Of a stretch of DNA of 64,000 nt, positions 21,316 through 31,866 are shown piece by piece. The stretch comes from an uncultured Pelagibacteraceae bacterium. GTDB taxonomy: Bacteria; Pseudomonadota; Alphaproteobacteria; Pelagibacterales; Pelagibacteraceae. Under the pieces are notes generated by a model. The model did not search any database, had not been told where the DNA came from, and saw nothing but the letters and a program-made list of their open reading frames with translations. Location of the stretch: NCBI GenBank assembly GCA_902597895.1, contig CACJZM010000002.1, forward strand, positions 1 through 64,000, in the 5' to 3' direction. Position 1 is the first letter of the stretch. Every line of letters begins with the position of its first letter. The position numbers were made by a program, and so were the translations under genes.

Positions 21316-22461
21316 ATGGAATATTTTGTCATTCTACTTATAGTTGTTATAATTTATCTTCTATATTTACTTAATCAAAAAAAAAACAAACCAATAAATA
21401 CCGCCACAATAATCAATAAAAGAGAAGAAAAAACTAAAAGAGTAATTATTGATGAACTTGAGGATCAGTTTTTTGCATTAGATAAATTTAATATAATTAA
21501 ATATGCTAATCCAAGTGCATTAAAAAGATTTGGAAGTAGTTTAATTGATAAAAATATATCTTCTGTAATTCGAAAACCAGAATTAATAGAAAATATTGAA
21601 AAAGCTATCGTTGAAAATAAAACAAAAAACATTGATATTGAAATAGACCTCCCATCATATCAATTTTATAAAATTTATATTATTCCTGGCCCAACTCATT
21701 TATTTACTGAACCAGACTCTGTTGTGTTATTTTTAAAAGATTTTACTGAAATTACAAAAGCACAAAAATTTAAAACTGATTTTGTCGCTAATGTAAGCCA
21801 CGAATTAAGAACACCTTTAATGGCGATAAAAGGATCTTTAGAAACTATTAAAGGTCCAGCGTCTGATGATGAAAAGGCTAAAAAAAAATTTATGAAAATA
21901 ATGACTGATCAATCAAATAGAATGGAAAATTTAATTAATGATCTTTTAATACTCACAAGAATTGAATTAGAAGAACACATAAGGCCAAACTCTTCAGTTG
22001 ATATAAATGATCTTTTCAAAACAATCATCAGCAATTTTGAGGTTGTTTTAAAAAAAAAGAAATTAAATATTAATTTATCTCTCGCAAATCCAACAATTGT
22101 TATTGGAGATGAAAAAAAATTACAAACTGTTTTTTCTAATCTTTTAGATAACGCAATTAAATATTCAAATGAAAACAAGTCTATTTTTATATCAAGCAAA
22201 ATTAGCGATGGTAAATTGTTAGAAAAAAGTTTTATGATCAGTATTAAAGACGAAGGTGTTGGTATTCCTCAACGATATATTTCTAGAATTACAGAAAGAT
22301 TTTTTAGAGTAGATTTTGAACAAAGTAATAAGGTTGGTGGAACTGGTTTAGGATTAGCTATTGTTAAACATATAGTTACTCAACATCGTGGACACTATGA
22401 GATTCTAAGTGAGGAAAACCAAGGAACTGAAATTCAAATTTATTTACCAACGAAAACTTAA
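21316..22461 (+). CDS. phoR: Phosphate regulon sensor histidine kinase PhoR
   Basis: PAS region, NVSHELRTPLMAIKGSLETI H-box, GGTGLGLAIVKHIVTQHRG; upstream of pst-phoU-phoB. Confidence 0.88.
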   Translation: MEYFVILLIVVIIYLLYLLNQKKNKPINTATIINKREEKTKRVIIDELEDQFFALDKFNIIKYANPSALKRFGSSLIDKNISSVIRKPELIENIEKAIVENKTKNIDIEIDLPSYQFYKIYIIPGPTHLFTEPDSVVLFLKDFTEITKAQKFKTDFVANVSHELRTPLMAIKGSLETIKGPASDDEKAKKKFMKIMTDQSNRMENLINDLLILTRIELEEHIRPNSSVDINDLFKTIISNFEVVLKKKKLNINLSLANPTIVIGDEKKLQTVFSNLLDNAIKYSNENKSIFISSKISDGKLLEKSFMISIKDEGVGIPQRYISRITERFFRVDFEQSNKVGGTGLGLAIVKHIVTQHRGHYEILSEENQGTEIQIYLPTKT

Positions 22462-22551
22462 ATTTAAAAAGTATTATATTGTAATAGTTTTAGAAGGTTT
22501 TTTTAACAATTCTTTACTTGATTAATGTTAATCTTTTAATTAATTTTTTAT

Positions 22552-23160
22552 ATGGTTAAAATATTCAATAATATTTTGATTTTTGCTTTTGTGTTAAGCT
22601 CTATAACAACAAGTGTTTTTTCTAAAGATATCACAACATTATTAAGAAATCAGCAACTTACAGTTTTTGATATTGGAATTTTTAGATTAGAAGCAGATTT
22701 AAAAACCTCATTTCCTTCTATAAAAGATCATTTAGAAGTTACTGAAGCTGAATATTATACAGACGTAGTTACCTCGTATTCTAAAAATTCAATTGATTTA
22801 ATTGTTTCTGTTCCTATGAATGAAAATCTCAAGAAGGAAAATTATTTTTCAGATTCTTTTAGATGTAGGAATATTTTTAATTCTGTAAGAGATTTTTTAT
22901 TGAGGAATGAAAATTTGAGTAATTACAGATATACTATGGCTACAAGTTATTTAACCTCTATATTTTCAACCCCAAGTTCATGGCCTAGCTGGAGATATGA
23001 TGAAGAAATTAGAGAAGAATTAGTAAACTTAGTAAAATTAGAAATAACTTTACGTCCAAGCAATGAACTCGCTCTTAGTGAACAGGTAAACCCTGTTTCA
23101 TGTATCGGTGGCCTAGAAACTGATATTGATCAGTTAATTATATCAAAAAAATACAACTAA
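22552..23160 (+). CDS. Uncharacterised exported protein embedded in the pho/pst cluster
   Basis: 202-aa ORF with signal peptide MVKIFNNILIFAFVLSSITTSVFS|KD; no motif recognised. Confidence 0.75.
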   Translation: MVKIFNNILIFAFVLSSITTSVFSKDITTLLRNQQLTVFDIGIFRLEADLKTSFPSIKDHLEVTEAEYYTDVVTSYSKNSIDLIVSVPMNENLKKENYFSDSFRCRNIFNSVRDFLLRNENLSNYRYTMATSYLTSIFSTPSSWPSWRYDEEIREELVNLVKLEITLRPSNELALSEQVNPVSCIGGLETDIDQLIISKKYN

Positions 23161-23171
23161 AAAGTTACCTT

Positions 23172-23200
23172 TTTAACAAAAGTGTAACAATTCTGTAATA
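23172..23200 (+). promoter_or_regulatory. Putative Pho box TTTAACA-AAAG-TGTAACA-ATTC-TGTAATA upstream of pstS
   Basis: Three 7-mers at exact 11-bp period (23172, 23183, 23194); pstS ATG at 23270. Confidence 0.65.
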
Positions 23201-23269
23201 TTAAAGATTCAATAAATTTATACGAGTCAGTCATCTTTTAATTAATAAATAACGAAAGGATTAAAGATA

Positions 23270-24301
23270 ATGAAAAAACTAACTATAGTAATTGCTTCTT
23301 TAGTTGCGCTTTCAATTGCAACTGTTGCTCAAGCAAGAGATCAAATTAAGATAGTTGGTTCTTCTACGGTATTCCCTTATGCAACAGTTGTTGCTGAAAG
23401 ATTTGGTGCTACAGGTTTTAAAACTCCTGTAATCGAGTCTACTGGTACTGGTGGTGGAGCTAAACTATTCTGTGCTGGTGTAGGTGAACAACATCCAGAT
23501 ATTACAAACGCATCAAGAGCTATGAAAGATAAAGAAAAAGCTCTATGTAAGAAAAATGGTGTAAATGAAATCGTTGAGATCGTAATTGGTAACGATGGTA
23601 TTACATTAGCTTACAGCAAAGATGCAAAACCAGTAAACTTTACTAAAGAACAATTATATTTAGCACTAGCTGCTCATACGGTTGTTGATGGTAAATTAGT
23701 TCCAAATATTTATAAAACTTGGGACCAAATTGACCCTAGCTTACCAAAACAAAAAATTTCAGTGATGATCCCACCAGGAACATCAGGAACTAGAGATGCT
23801 TGGAATTCTTTAGTGATGAAAAAAGGTATGACTAAAGAAGCTAAAGCTCTTTATAAAGCTGGTTTTGAAGCTGGAAATAAAAAATACAAAAAACCTCAAA
23901 AACTTTACAGAGAAGATGGTGCTGCTATTGAAGTAGGAGAAAACGATAGTTTAATCATCCAAAAGCTAACTCAAGATAAAGATATGTTCGGTTTCTTTGG
24001 TTTCAGTTATTTCCTAGCTGCTAAAGATAAATTGCAAGCAGCAAGTATTGATGGTGGACAGCCTTCACTTGAATCAATTCAAGATTACAGTTATGCAGTT
24101 GCTAGACCACTATTCTTTTACGTGAAAAAAGCTCACGTTGGTGTGATCCCTGGTTTGCATGAATTTGTAAAAGAGTTCACTACAACTAAAGCGATAGGTA
24201 AAAGTGGTTATTTAGCTGATATTGGTTTAGTACCATTAGATAAAAAGTTATACAGAACAACTAGAACTAATGCGAAAGATCTAGTTGCTATGGGTAATTA
24301 A
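23270..24301 (+). CDS. pstS: Phosphate ABC transporter substrate-binding protein
   Basis: Signal peptide, DQIKIVGSSTVFPYATVVAERFGATGF, PPGTSGTRDAW. Confidence 0.93.
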   Translation: MKKLTIVIASLVALSIATVAQARDQIKIVGSSTVFPYATVVAERFGATGFKTPVIESTGTGGGAKLFCAGVGEQHPDITNASRAMKDKEKALCKKNGVNEIVEIVIGNDGITLAYSKDAKPVNFTKEQLYLALAAHTVVDGKLVPNIYKTWDQIDPSLPKQKISVMIPPGTSGTRDAWNSLVMKKGMTKEAKALYKAGFEAGNKKYKKPQKLYREDGAAIEVGENDSLIIQKLTQDKDMFGFFGFSYFLAAKDKLQAASIDGGQPSLESIQDYSYAVARPLFFYVKKAHVGVIPGLHEFVKEFTTTKAIGKSGYLADIGLVPLDKKLYRTTRTNAKDLVAMGN

Positions 24302-24325
24302 TTATTCCTCTGTTAACAAATGATT

Positions 24326-24357
24326 AAAAAGGGGGTCTTTTTAGACCCCTTTTTTTT
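24326..24357 (+). terminator. Rho-independent terminator/attenuator between pstS and pstC
   Basis: AAAAAGGGGGTCT-TTTT-AGACCCCTTTTTTTT. Confidence 0.85.
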
Positions 24358-24392
24358 AAATTAAGAGTACAGTCCTCAATAAAGGAGATTCT

Positions 24393-25778
24393 TTGAACTT
24401 AATATTATTTACATTTATTGTTCTTCTAGGTTTCACAAGTTATTATTTTGGACGCAAAAAAGCATATACAATTCAATCTACAAAAAAAAGATTAACTGCA
24501 TTACCACAATTTTATGGTTATTATCTTGCAATCTGGTGTGCAATACCAGCCTTTATAATTTTTTCTTTATGGGCAATTTTCGAGCCCTCAATTGTAAAAC
24601 TATTAATCTTAAGTGATTATTCAAATCAAGGTTATCTTGATGATGAATTAAATTTAATATACGAAAAAACAAAAGCATTGTCTCGAGGTCAATTCACTGG
24701 AGAAATTACACCTTTTATTGAAGCTTCAGCTGAAAAATATTTAAGTCTTCGATCAATAGCTCAAAGTTCAAAAGTTGTTATAGTATTATCTGCAATCATT
24801 GCCTCTGTTGCTTATGCTTATAAAAGAATTTCATCTAATTCTAGAACAAGAGAACCAGTTGAAAAATTTTTGAACGCAGTTTTATTTACAGCTTCATTAG
24901 CCGCAATATTAACTACTGTTGGAATAGTTTTCTCACTTATATTTCAAACTATAGATTTTTTTAAAGTAATTCCATTATTTGATTTTGTCTTTGGAACTCA
25001 CTGGTATCCAGCAAAAGCATTTGTTAGAGATTCTTCCGAGGCTTTAGATCCGACAATGTATTCTGATACTTTTGGAGCGGTCCCTATTTTTGCAGGCACA
25101 TTTTTTATTGCATTTATAGCTATGTGCGTTGCTATCCCAATTGGATTAATGAGTGGAATTTATTTAGCTGAATATGCATCAATTAAAGTTAGACAATATG
25201 CAAAACCTTTAATTGAAATTTTAGCTGGTATACCAACAGTTGTTTATGGTTTTTTTGCTGCCCTAACTGTTGGCCCATTTTTGAAAGAATTAGGAACCTC
25301 AATGGGTCTTGAAGTTTCAGCTGAAAGTGCTTTAGCAGCAGGAGGGGTAATGGGTATTATGATTATACCATTTATTTCAAGTTTAAGTGACGATGTAATT
25401 ACTAGTGTGCCTCAAAGTTTAAGAGATGGAAGTTACGCTATGGGAGCAACTAAATCAGAAACAATCAAGAGAGTTATTTTTCCCGCGGCATTGCCGGGTA
25501 TAGTTGGATCTATTTTGCTTGGTGTTTCAAGAGCTATAGGAGAAACAATGATAGTTGTTATGGCCTCTGGTTTAGCAGCCAATTTAACTTTAAATCCATT
25601 AGAATCTACTTCAACAATTACAGCTCAAATTGTAGTTATTCTAATTGGTGACCAAGCTTTTGGTGACCCGAAAACGCAAGCTGCTTTTGCTTTAGGTATG
25701 TCATTATTTTTAGTAACGCTTTGTTTAAATATTGTGGCCTTAAGAGTAGTTAAAAGATATAGAGAGAAATATGAATAA
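24393..25778 (+). CDS. pstC: Phosphate ABC transporter permease PstC
   Basis: GIPTVVYGFFAALTVGPFL, SYAMGATKSETIKRVIFPAALPGIVGS; TTG start preceded by AAAGGAGA. Confidence 0.92.
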   Translation: MNLILFTFIVLLGFTSYYFGRKKAYTIQSTKKRLTALPQFYGYYLAIWCAIPAFIIFSLWAIFEPSIVKLLILSDYSNQGYLDDELNLIYEKTKALSRGQFTGEITPFIEASAEKYLSLRSIAQSSKVVIVLSAIIASVAYAYKRISSNSRTREPVEKFLNAVLFTASLAAILTTVGIVFSLIFQTIDFFKVIPLFDFVFGTHWYPAKAFVRDSSEALDPTMYSDTFGAVPIFAGTFFIAFIAMCVAIPIGLMSGIYLAEYASIKVRQYAKPLIEILAGIPTVVYGFFAALTVGPFLKELGTSMGLEVSAESALAAGGVMGIMIIPFISSLSDDVITSVPQSLRDGSYAMGATKSETIKRVIFPAALPGIVGSILLGVSRAIGETMIVVMASGLAANLTLNPLESTSTITAQIVVILIGDQAFGDPKTQAAFALGMSLFLVTLCLNIVALRVVKRYREKYE

Positions 25779-27039
25779 AAATAAAGAACAATTATTAAAT
25801 AAAAGATACAAGGCTGAGCAGAGATTTCGCTTATACGGTCAAAGTGCAATTTTTATGGCACTTTTATTTTTAACAATCTTTATTTTTAAAATTTTTTCAA
25901 CTGGCTATTCTGCTTTTCAAAAAACTTGGCTCATTGTTCCAGTAAATTTTGATGCTGAATTAATGATGTTAGATGAAAATCCAACAAAACAAGATATCGA
26001 AGATGCGGACTATTACGAAATAGCACTTCAATCAATGTGGAATTTAGACCCTAACGCTAATGAGGATCAACAAAATCAATTAAAAAGAATGGTTTCTTAT
26101 TTCTTTGAAAGAGAGATAAAACAAGAATTATTAAAAGATCCAAATTTATTAGGAAAAACCAAAGAAGTTTACCTAACTGCATCTGATGACTTAGATCAAG
26201 TTTTTAAAGGTAATTATCCAAGAGATTTACCTGAAGACCAAAGAAGAGTAAGCGATTATCAATTAAAAATTTTTGATCAACTTGTTGCAAATGGCAAGGT
26301 TGAAAGTAAATTTAATATTAGCTTTTTTACAAATGCTGACTCAAGAGAAGCAGAACTAGCTGGAATAGCAAGTTCATTTATGGGCTCAATTTTTTCTATA
26401 CTTGTTTGTTTAATGATAGCTTTTCCTGTAGCGGTTCTAGCAGCAATCTATCTTGAAGAATTTGCCCCTAAAAATAGATTCACTGATTTTATTGAAGTAA
26501 ATATAAATAACTTAGCAGCAGTTCCATCTATAGTTTTTGGTCTATTAGGGTTAGGCGTTTTATTAGCTATATTTCAACTACCAAGGTCTACCCCATTGGT
26601 TGGAGGTATCACTTTGTCCTTAATGACTTTACCAACAATAATTATAGCTGCTAGAGCATCTTTAAAAGCGGTTCCACCAAGCATAAGAGAGGCAGCACTT
26701 GCTATGGGAGCAAGTCGAATGCAAACCACAATGCATCATACAGTTCCTCTTTCTATGCCTGGTACGTTATCAGGAACAATAATTGGTTTAGCTCAAGCTT
26801 TAGGAGAAACTGCACCCCTAATTTTAATTGGAATGGTTGCTTTTGTTAACACGATACCTGGATCACCTATGGATCCTGCTGCAAGTTTACCAGTTCAAAT
26901 TTATATTTGGGCTGAAAGTGCTGAAAGGGGATTTGTAGAAAAAGTTTCAGCATGTATAATGGTCTTACTTGGCTTTTTAATAATAATGAATTTATTTGCG
27001 CAAATAATAAGACACAAGTTTGAGAAAAAATGGAGTTAA
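25771..27039 (+). CDS. pstA: Phosphate ABC transporter permease PstA
   Basis: [48 protein letters not shown]. Confidence 0.92.
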   Translation: MNKNKEQLLNKRYKAEQRFRLYGQSAIFMALLFLTIFIFKIFSTGYSAFQKTWLIVPVNFDAELMMLDENPTKQDIEDADYYEIALQSMWNLDPNANEDQQNQLKRMVSYFFEREIKQELLKDPNLLGKTKEVYLTASDDLDQVFKGNYPRDLPEDQRRVSDYQLKIFDQLVANGKVESKFNISFFTNADSREAELAGIASSFMGSIFSILVCLMIAFPVAVLAAIYLEEFAPKNRFTDFIEVNINNLAAVPSIVFGLLGLGVLLAIFQLPRSTPLVGGITLSLMTLPTIIIAARASLKAVPPSIREAALAMGASRMQTTMHHTVPLSMPGTLSGTIIGLAQALGETAPLILIGMVAFVNTIPGSPMDPAASLPVQIYIWAESAERGFVEKVSACIMVLLGFLIIMNLFAQIIRHKFEKKWS

Positions 27040-27040
27040 A

Positions 27041-27796
27041 ATGATAAAGATTAAAGCAAAAGATGTTGATGTTTTTTACGGAAAAAAACAAGCACTCTTT
27101 AATATAAGTTTAGATATTGAGGAAAATCAAGTCACGGCATTAATTGGTCCATCTGGTTGTGGTAAATCAACTTTCCTAAGATGTCTTAATAGAATGAATG
27201 ATGTAATTGATATCTGCAGTGTTAAAGGAGAAATTTTAATTAATGACTTTAATATCAATGATAAAGGTTGTGATGTAGTAAGACTAAGAGAAAAAATTGG
27301 TATGGTTTTTCAAAAACCTAATCCTTTCCCAAAAACTTTATATGAAAATGTATCTTACGGTCCAACAATTCATGGTATAGCTCAATCAAAACAAGAAATG
27401 GATGAAATTGTTGAAACTAGTTTGAAAAAGGCTGCACTATGGGAGGAGGTAAAAGATAGGTTGCATGAACCTGGAACTGGATTATCTGGAGGGCAACAGC
27501 AAAGACTTTGTATTGCTAGAGCAATTTCTGTAAGACCTGAAGTTATATTAATGGATGAGCCTTGTTCAGCATTAGATCCTATAGCAACAGCACAAATTGA
27601 AGAATTGATTGATGAGTTAAAAAAAGAGCACACAATAATAATTGTAACTCATTCTATGGCTCAAGCGGCGCGTGTATCTCAAAATACAGGTTTTTTTCAC
27701 TTAGGACAATTGATAGAACATGGATCTACTGATAAAATATTTAAGAATCCTGATAATAAAAAAACCCAGGACTATATAACCGGGAGGTTTGGATAA
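27041..27796 (+). CDS. pstB: Phosphate ABC transporter ATP-binding protein PstB (start corrected from ORF-track 27020)
   Basis: [57 protein letters not shown] at 27041 directly follows the pstA stop. Confidence 0.94.
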   Translation: MIKIKAKDVDVFYGKKQALFNISLDIEENQVTALIGPSGCGKSTFLRCLNRMNDVIDICSVKGEILINDFNINDKGCDVVRLREKIGMVFQKPNPFPKTLYENVSYGPTIHGIAQSKQEMDEIVETSLKKAALWEEVKDRLHEPGTGLSGGQQQRLCIARAISVRPEVILMDEPCSALDPIATAQIEELIDELKKEHTIIIVTHSMAQAARVSQNTGFFHLGQLIEHGSTDKIFKNPDNKKTQDYITGRFG

Positions 27797-28503
27797 TGCC
27801 TGAAGCACCACATACAGTTAAATCTTACGAAGAAGAACTAAAAAATCTGAATGCTAATATAATTAAAATGGGAAGCTCATGTGAGGAAGCTTTGGGTAAA
27901 GCAATTCAAGCCATTACTACAAGAAATAGCGACTTTGCGGAAGCCGTAATTAATGATGATGAAAAAATAGATAAATATGAAACTTTGATTGAACAACAAG
28001 TTGTAAATTTAATTGCTTTGAGACAACCTATGGCAATTGATTTAAGAGAGACAGTAACAGCTTTGAAAATGTCTTCAGATTTAGAAAGAATAGGTGATTT
28101 AGCAAAAAATATATCCAAGAGAACACTTTTACTTAATGAAAATCTTCCAAAGAACTTGGTAGATACATTAAATAGAGTATCTACCAGTGTTCAAAAACAA
28201 TTAAAATCAACATTAGACGCTTATCTAGAAAGATCTGCGCCAATGGCAGTAAATGTTTGGGAAGGTGATGAGCAAATAGATGATTTAACAAATCTTTGTA
28301 TGCAAGAAGTTATAAAATATCTTAAAGAAAATGAAAAAAATTTAGAGGATGGAACTCACTTGTTGTTTGTGACCAAAAATATTGAGCGTATTGGTGATCA
28401 TACTACGAATGTTGCAGAACAAATTTTTTATTTAGTTAAAGGTGAATATTTAGAAGGTGACAGACCTAAGGGCACCGTGCCAATTGTAACTGGAGAAAAA
28501 TAA
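27796..28503 (+). CDS. phoU: Phosphate transport regulator PhoU
   Basis: Two PhoU repeats (LETVTALKMSSDLERIGDLAKNI-type and KNIERIGDHTTNVAEQ). Confidence 0.93.
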   Translation: MPEAPHTVKSYEEELKNLNANIIKMGSSCEEALGKAIQAITTRNSDFAEAVINDDEKIDKYETLIEQQVVNLIALRQPMAIDLRETVTALKMSSDLERIGDLAKNISKRTLLLNENLPKNLVDTLNRVSTSVQKQLKSTLDAYLERSAPMAVNVWEGDEQIDDLTNLCMQEVIKYLKENEKNLEDGTHLLFVTKNIERIGDHTTNVAEQIFYLVKGEYLEGDRPKGTVPIVTGEK

Positions 28504-28506
28504 TTT

Positions 28507-29190
28507 ATGTCAGCTCATGTTTTTATAGCTGAAGATGAAGCATCAATTGTTAGTTTGTTAAAGTACAATCTTGAAAAAGAAGGTTATAAAGTCAGTCATT
28601 CAGAAAATGGAGAAGATGCTCTTAAACAAATAAAATCAAAACAGCCAGATTTGATATTAATGGATTGGATGTTACCTGAATTATCTGGTGTTGAAATTTG
28701 CAAAAACTTAAAAAAAGATAATAAGTTTAATGATATTCCTGTCATTATGTTAACTGCAAAAGGGGAGGAAGAAGATAAATTAAAAGCATTTGATACAGGT
28801 GCAGATGATTATGTAACTAAACCTTTTAGTCAAAAAGAATTAAATGCTAGAATTAAATCTTTATTGAGAAGATCTAAACCTCAATCATCATCAGACATTG
28901 TAGAATTTACTGATTTAAAAATAGATCGGATTACAAAAAGAGTTTACAGAAATGATAAAGAAATTACTTTAGGTCCAACTGAATTTAAACTATTAGATTT
29001 TTTTATCAAAAATCCAAAAAGAGTTTATTCAAGAGAACAACTTCTAAATAATGTTTGGGGGGAAGATATATATGTTGAGTCTAGAACAGTAGATGTTCAT
29101 ATTAGAAGATTAAGACAAGCAATTAACATACAAAATACAAAACCTTTAATTAGAACAGTGAGATCAGCTGGTTATTCTTTAGAATCTTGA
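28507..29190 (+). CDS. phoB: Phosphate regulon response regulator PhoB
   Basis: REC (LMDWMLPELSGVE) plus winged helix (LGPTEFKLLDFFIKNPKRVYSREQLLNNVWGEDIYVESRTVDVHIRRLR). Confidence 0.93.
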   Translation: MSAHVFIAEDEASIVSLLKYNLEKEGYKVSHSENGEDALKQIKSKQPDLILMDWMLPELSGVEICKNLKKDNKFNDIPVIMLTAKGEEEDKLKAFDTGADDYVTKPFSQKELNARIKSLLRRSKPQSSSDIVEFTDLKIDRITKRVYRNDKEITLGPTEFKLLDFFIKNPKRVYSREQLLNNVWGEDIYVESRTVDVHIRRLRQAINIQNTKPLIRTVRSAGYSLES

Positions 29191-29696
29191 AGATCTTTGG
29201 GTCTTATAAATTCTTTTAAAACTCCTTTTTTCTCAACTTCATTCCAGGATTTAATATCAAACTCAATTTTTGCAAATGCAGCTGTTGGGAATTTATAATT
29301 CATTAGTTTAAAATTATTCGTATTATGATTTTTTGTAAGATTTCGTACTAAATTTTTCACTGATGGTTCATGGTTTATAATCAAAATTGATTTATATTCA
29401 CTGGATATTTCTTTAATTTTTTTTGTAATTGCATTCTCATCAACTAAATATAAATCTTTTGAAAAATTAATTTTTTTTGGTTTATTAATTTTCTTGGACA
29501 AAATTTGAAAAGTTTTTTTTGTCCTTTTTGATGATGAAATTAATGCATAATCAAATTTAAATTTTTTTTTAACAAAAAATTCACAAATCGTTTTTGCATT
29601 TTTCTTGCCTCTTTTACTTAGCGGTCTATCAAAATCATTAATACTTAAATCATCCCAACTAGATTTTGCGTGTCTCATGACGTATAATTGATACAT
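29172..29696 (-). CDS. SixA-like histidine phosphatase (start corrected from ORF-track 29789)
   Basis: MYQLYVMRHAKSSWDDLSINDFDRPLSKRGKKNA; RHG catalytic motif at the N-terminus; the longer ORF start overlaps ppk. Confidence 0.82.
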   Translation of the reverse strand: MYQLYVMRHAKSSWDDLSINDFDRPLSKRGKKNAKTICEFFVKKKFKFDYALISSSKRTKKTFQILSKKINKPKKINFSKDLYLVDENAITKKIKEISSEYKSILIINHEPSVKNLVRNLTKNHNTNNFKLMNYKFPTAAFAKIEFDIKSWNEVEKKGVLKEFIRPKDLQDSKE

Positions 29697-29709
29697 AAAA
29701 TCTAAATAT

Positions 29710-31866
29710 ATGACTGCTTTAAAAAAACAACATAAAGAAGAGCTGAAATCTAAATATATAAATAGAGAGCTTTCTTGGTTAAAATTCAACGACAGAGTTC
29801 TTTTAGAAGCGCAAAATATCGAAAATCCACTTTATGAAAGAGTAAAATTTTTATCAATTGCTGGGTCTAATCTAGATGAATTTTTTATGGTCCGTGTTGC
29901 TGGATTATATAGCCAAATAAAACAAGAAGTTGACTCATTAAGTTCTGATGGTCTGACACCCGATGAACAAATGGATGAGGTAGTACTTGAAACTAAAAAT
30001 TTATTTAAAAAACAGAACAAAATTTTTATTCAACTGATTATGGAATTAAAAAAAAATAATATCAGTTTAGTTAAGCCAGTTAATTTAAATACTAAGGATA
30101 AAAAAAAACTTCTAGAAATATTTAAAGAAGAGATTTACCCTTTATTAACACCATCAGCAATTGACCCTGCACATCCATTTCCATTTATAATCAATCAAGG
30201 AAGAGCAATTGTAATGAAGTTAAGAAAAAAAAATAAAAAAAGGATTTTAAACTCAATAATTGTAATACCGAAAGCATTATCTAGATTTATTGAAATAGAG
30301 TCTTCAAAAGATCATAAGAAGTTTGTTATTCTCGATGATGTAATAAGTTTTTTTGCTAATGAAATTTTTCCAGATCATTATTTAGAAAAAAAAATGATTT
30401 TTAGAGTAATAAGAGATAGCGATGTGGAGATTCAAGAGGAAGCAGAAGATTTGGTTAGATCTTTTGAATTGGCTTTAAAAAGACGTAGAACGGGTGATAT
30501 TGTTCGTTTAGAGGTTCTTGAAAATAGTGATAATGAATTGGTAAAATTTATAACTAATAAATTAGAAATAAATTCTGACTATATTTATGATGTTGCTGGC
30601 CTTGTTGGAATTCAAGATATAGATCAAATATGTAAAATAAAAAATCCAAAATTAAGATTTAAACATTTTACACCTAGAGAAGTTGAAAGATTAAAAGAAT
30701 ACAATGATAATTTTTTTGAAACTATTAAAAAGAAAGATTTAGTTGTTCATCATCCTTTTGAAACATTTGACTCAGTAATTGAATTTTTAAACCAAGCAGC
30801 AAATGATAAAAAAGTTATAGCTATAAAACAAACTCTATATAGAACAACTTTAGACTCACCTATTGTTAAAGCTTTAATAACAGCAGCAGAAAATGGAAAA
30901 ACAGTAACTGCTTTAATTGAAATTAAAGCTAGATTTGATGAGGAAGCTAATATTCAACTATCAAGAAGTTTAGAAAAAGTAGGTGTTCAAATTGTTTATG
31001 GTTTTGCCAAATATAAAACTCATGCAAAATCTTCATTAGTTTTAAGAAGAGAACAAGGTAAAATACAAACTTATTTTCATTTAGGAACTGGCAATTATCA
31101 TCCTGTAAATGCTAAGATTTATACTGATTTGTCTTTATTTAGTTCTGATAAAAAAATGGCATCAGATGTTGAAAAGTTTTTTAATTATGTAACAGGTTAC
31201 GCAAAACCAAAAAATTTAAACAAAATTTCTATTTCACCAGTAAATATGAGACAAACCTTAAATAAAAATATTGATGCTGAAATTGAAAATTCTAAAAATG
31301 GAAAATTTGCAGCTATTTGGGCAAAAATGAATTCATTAGTAGATCCAGAAATTATTGATAAACTTTATGAAGCTTCGAATGCGGGTGTAAAAATTCATTT
31401 ATTTGTAAGGGGTGTTTGTTGTTTAAGACCAGGAGTTAAAGATAGATCAGAAAACATAGTTGTAAAAAGTATCATAGGAAGATTTTTGGAGCATTCTAGA
31501 ATTTATTGTTTTAGTAACGGTACTAAAAAAATGCCTAATAGAAATGCAAAAGTATATATATCTTCAGCTGATTTAATGCCAAGAAATTTAAATAGAAGAG
31601 TAGAACTTCTAGTTCCAATTGAAAATGAAACCGTTCATGAACAGATTCTAGATCAAATAATGTTAGCAAATTATCTCGATACTAATCAGAGTTGGGAGCT
31701 CAATGCTGATGGTAATTATAAAAAAATTAAATATATTAAGAGCGATTCCTTTTCAGCTCATGAATATTTTATGAATAATCCGAGCTTATCTGGAAGGGGT
31801 AAAGCTAAATTAAAAATGCAGCCTAAACAACTGCAATTAAGATTGATAAAAAGTGGAAGTAATTAA
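29710..31866 (+). CDS. ppk1: Polyphosphate kinase 1
   Basis: INRELSWLKFNDRVLLEA, KQTLYRTTLDSPIVKAL, YGFAKYKTHAKSSLVLRRE, HLGTGNYHPVNAKIYTDL. Confidence 0.94.
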   Translation: MTALKKQHKEELKSKYINRELSWLKFNDRVLLEAQNIENPLYERVKFLSIAGSNLDEFFMVRVAGLYSQIKQEVDSLSSDGLTPDEQMDEVVLETKNLFKKQNKIFIQLIMELKKNNISLVKPVNLNTKDKKKLLEIFKEEIYPLLTPSAIDPAHPFPFIINQGRAIVMKLRKKNKKRILNSIIVIPKALSRFIEIESSKDHKKFVILDDVISFFANEIFPDHYLEKKMIFRVIRDSDVEIQEEAEDLVRSFELALKRRRTGDIVRLEVLENSDNELVKFITNKLEINSDYIYDVAGLVGIQDIDQICKIKNPKLRFKHFTPREVERLKEYNDNFFETIKKKDLVVHHPFETFDSVIEFLNQAANDKKVIAIKQTLYRTTLDSPIVKALITAAENGKTVTALIEIKARFDEEANIQLSRSLEKVGVQIVYGFAKYKTHAKSSLVLRREQGKIQTYFHLGTGNYHPVNAKIYTDLSLFSSDKKMASDVEKFFNYVTGYAKPKNLNKISISPVNMRQTLNKNIDAEIENSKNGKFAAIWAKMNSLVDPEIIDKLYEASNAGVKIHLFVRGVCCLRPGVKDRSENIVVKSIIGRFLEHSRIYCFSNGTKKMPNRNAKVYISSADLMPRNLNRRVELLVPIENETVHEQILDQIMLANYLDTNQSWELNADGNYKKIKYIKSDSFSAHEYFMNNPSLSGRGKAKLKMQPKQLQLRLIKSGSN

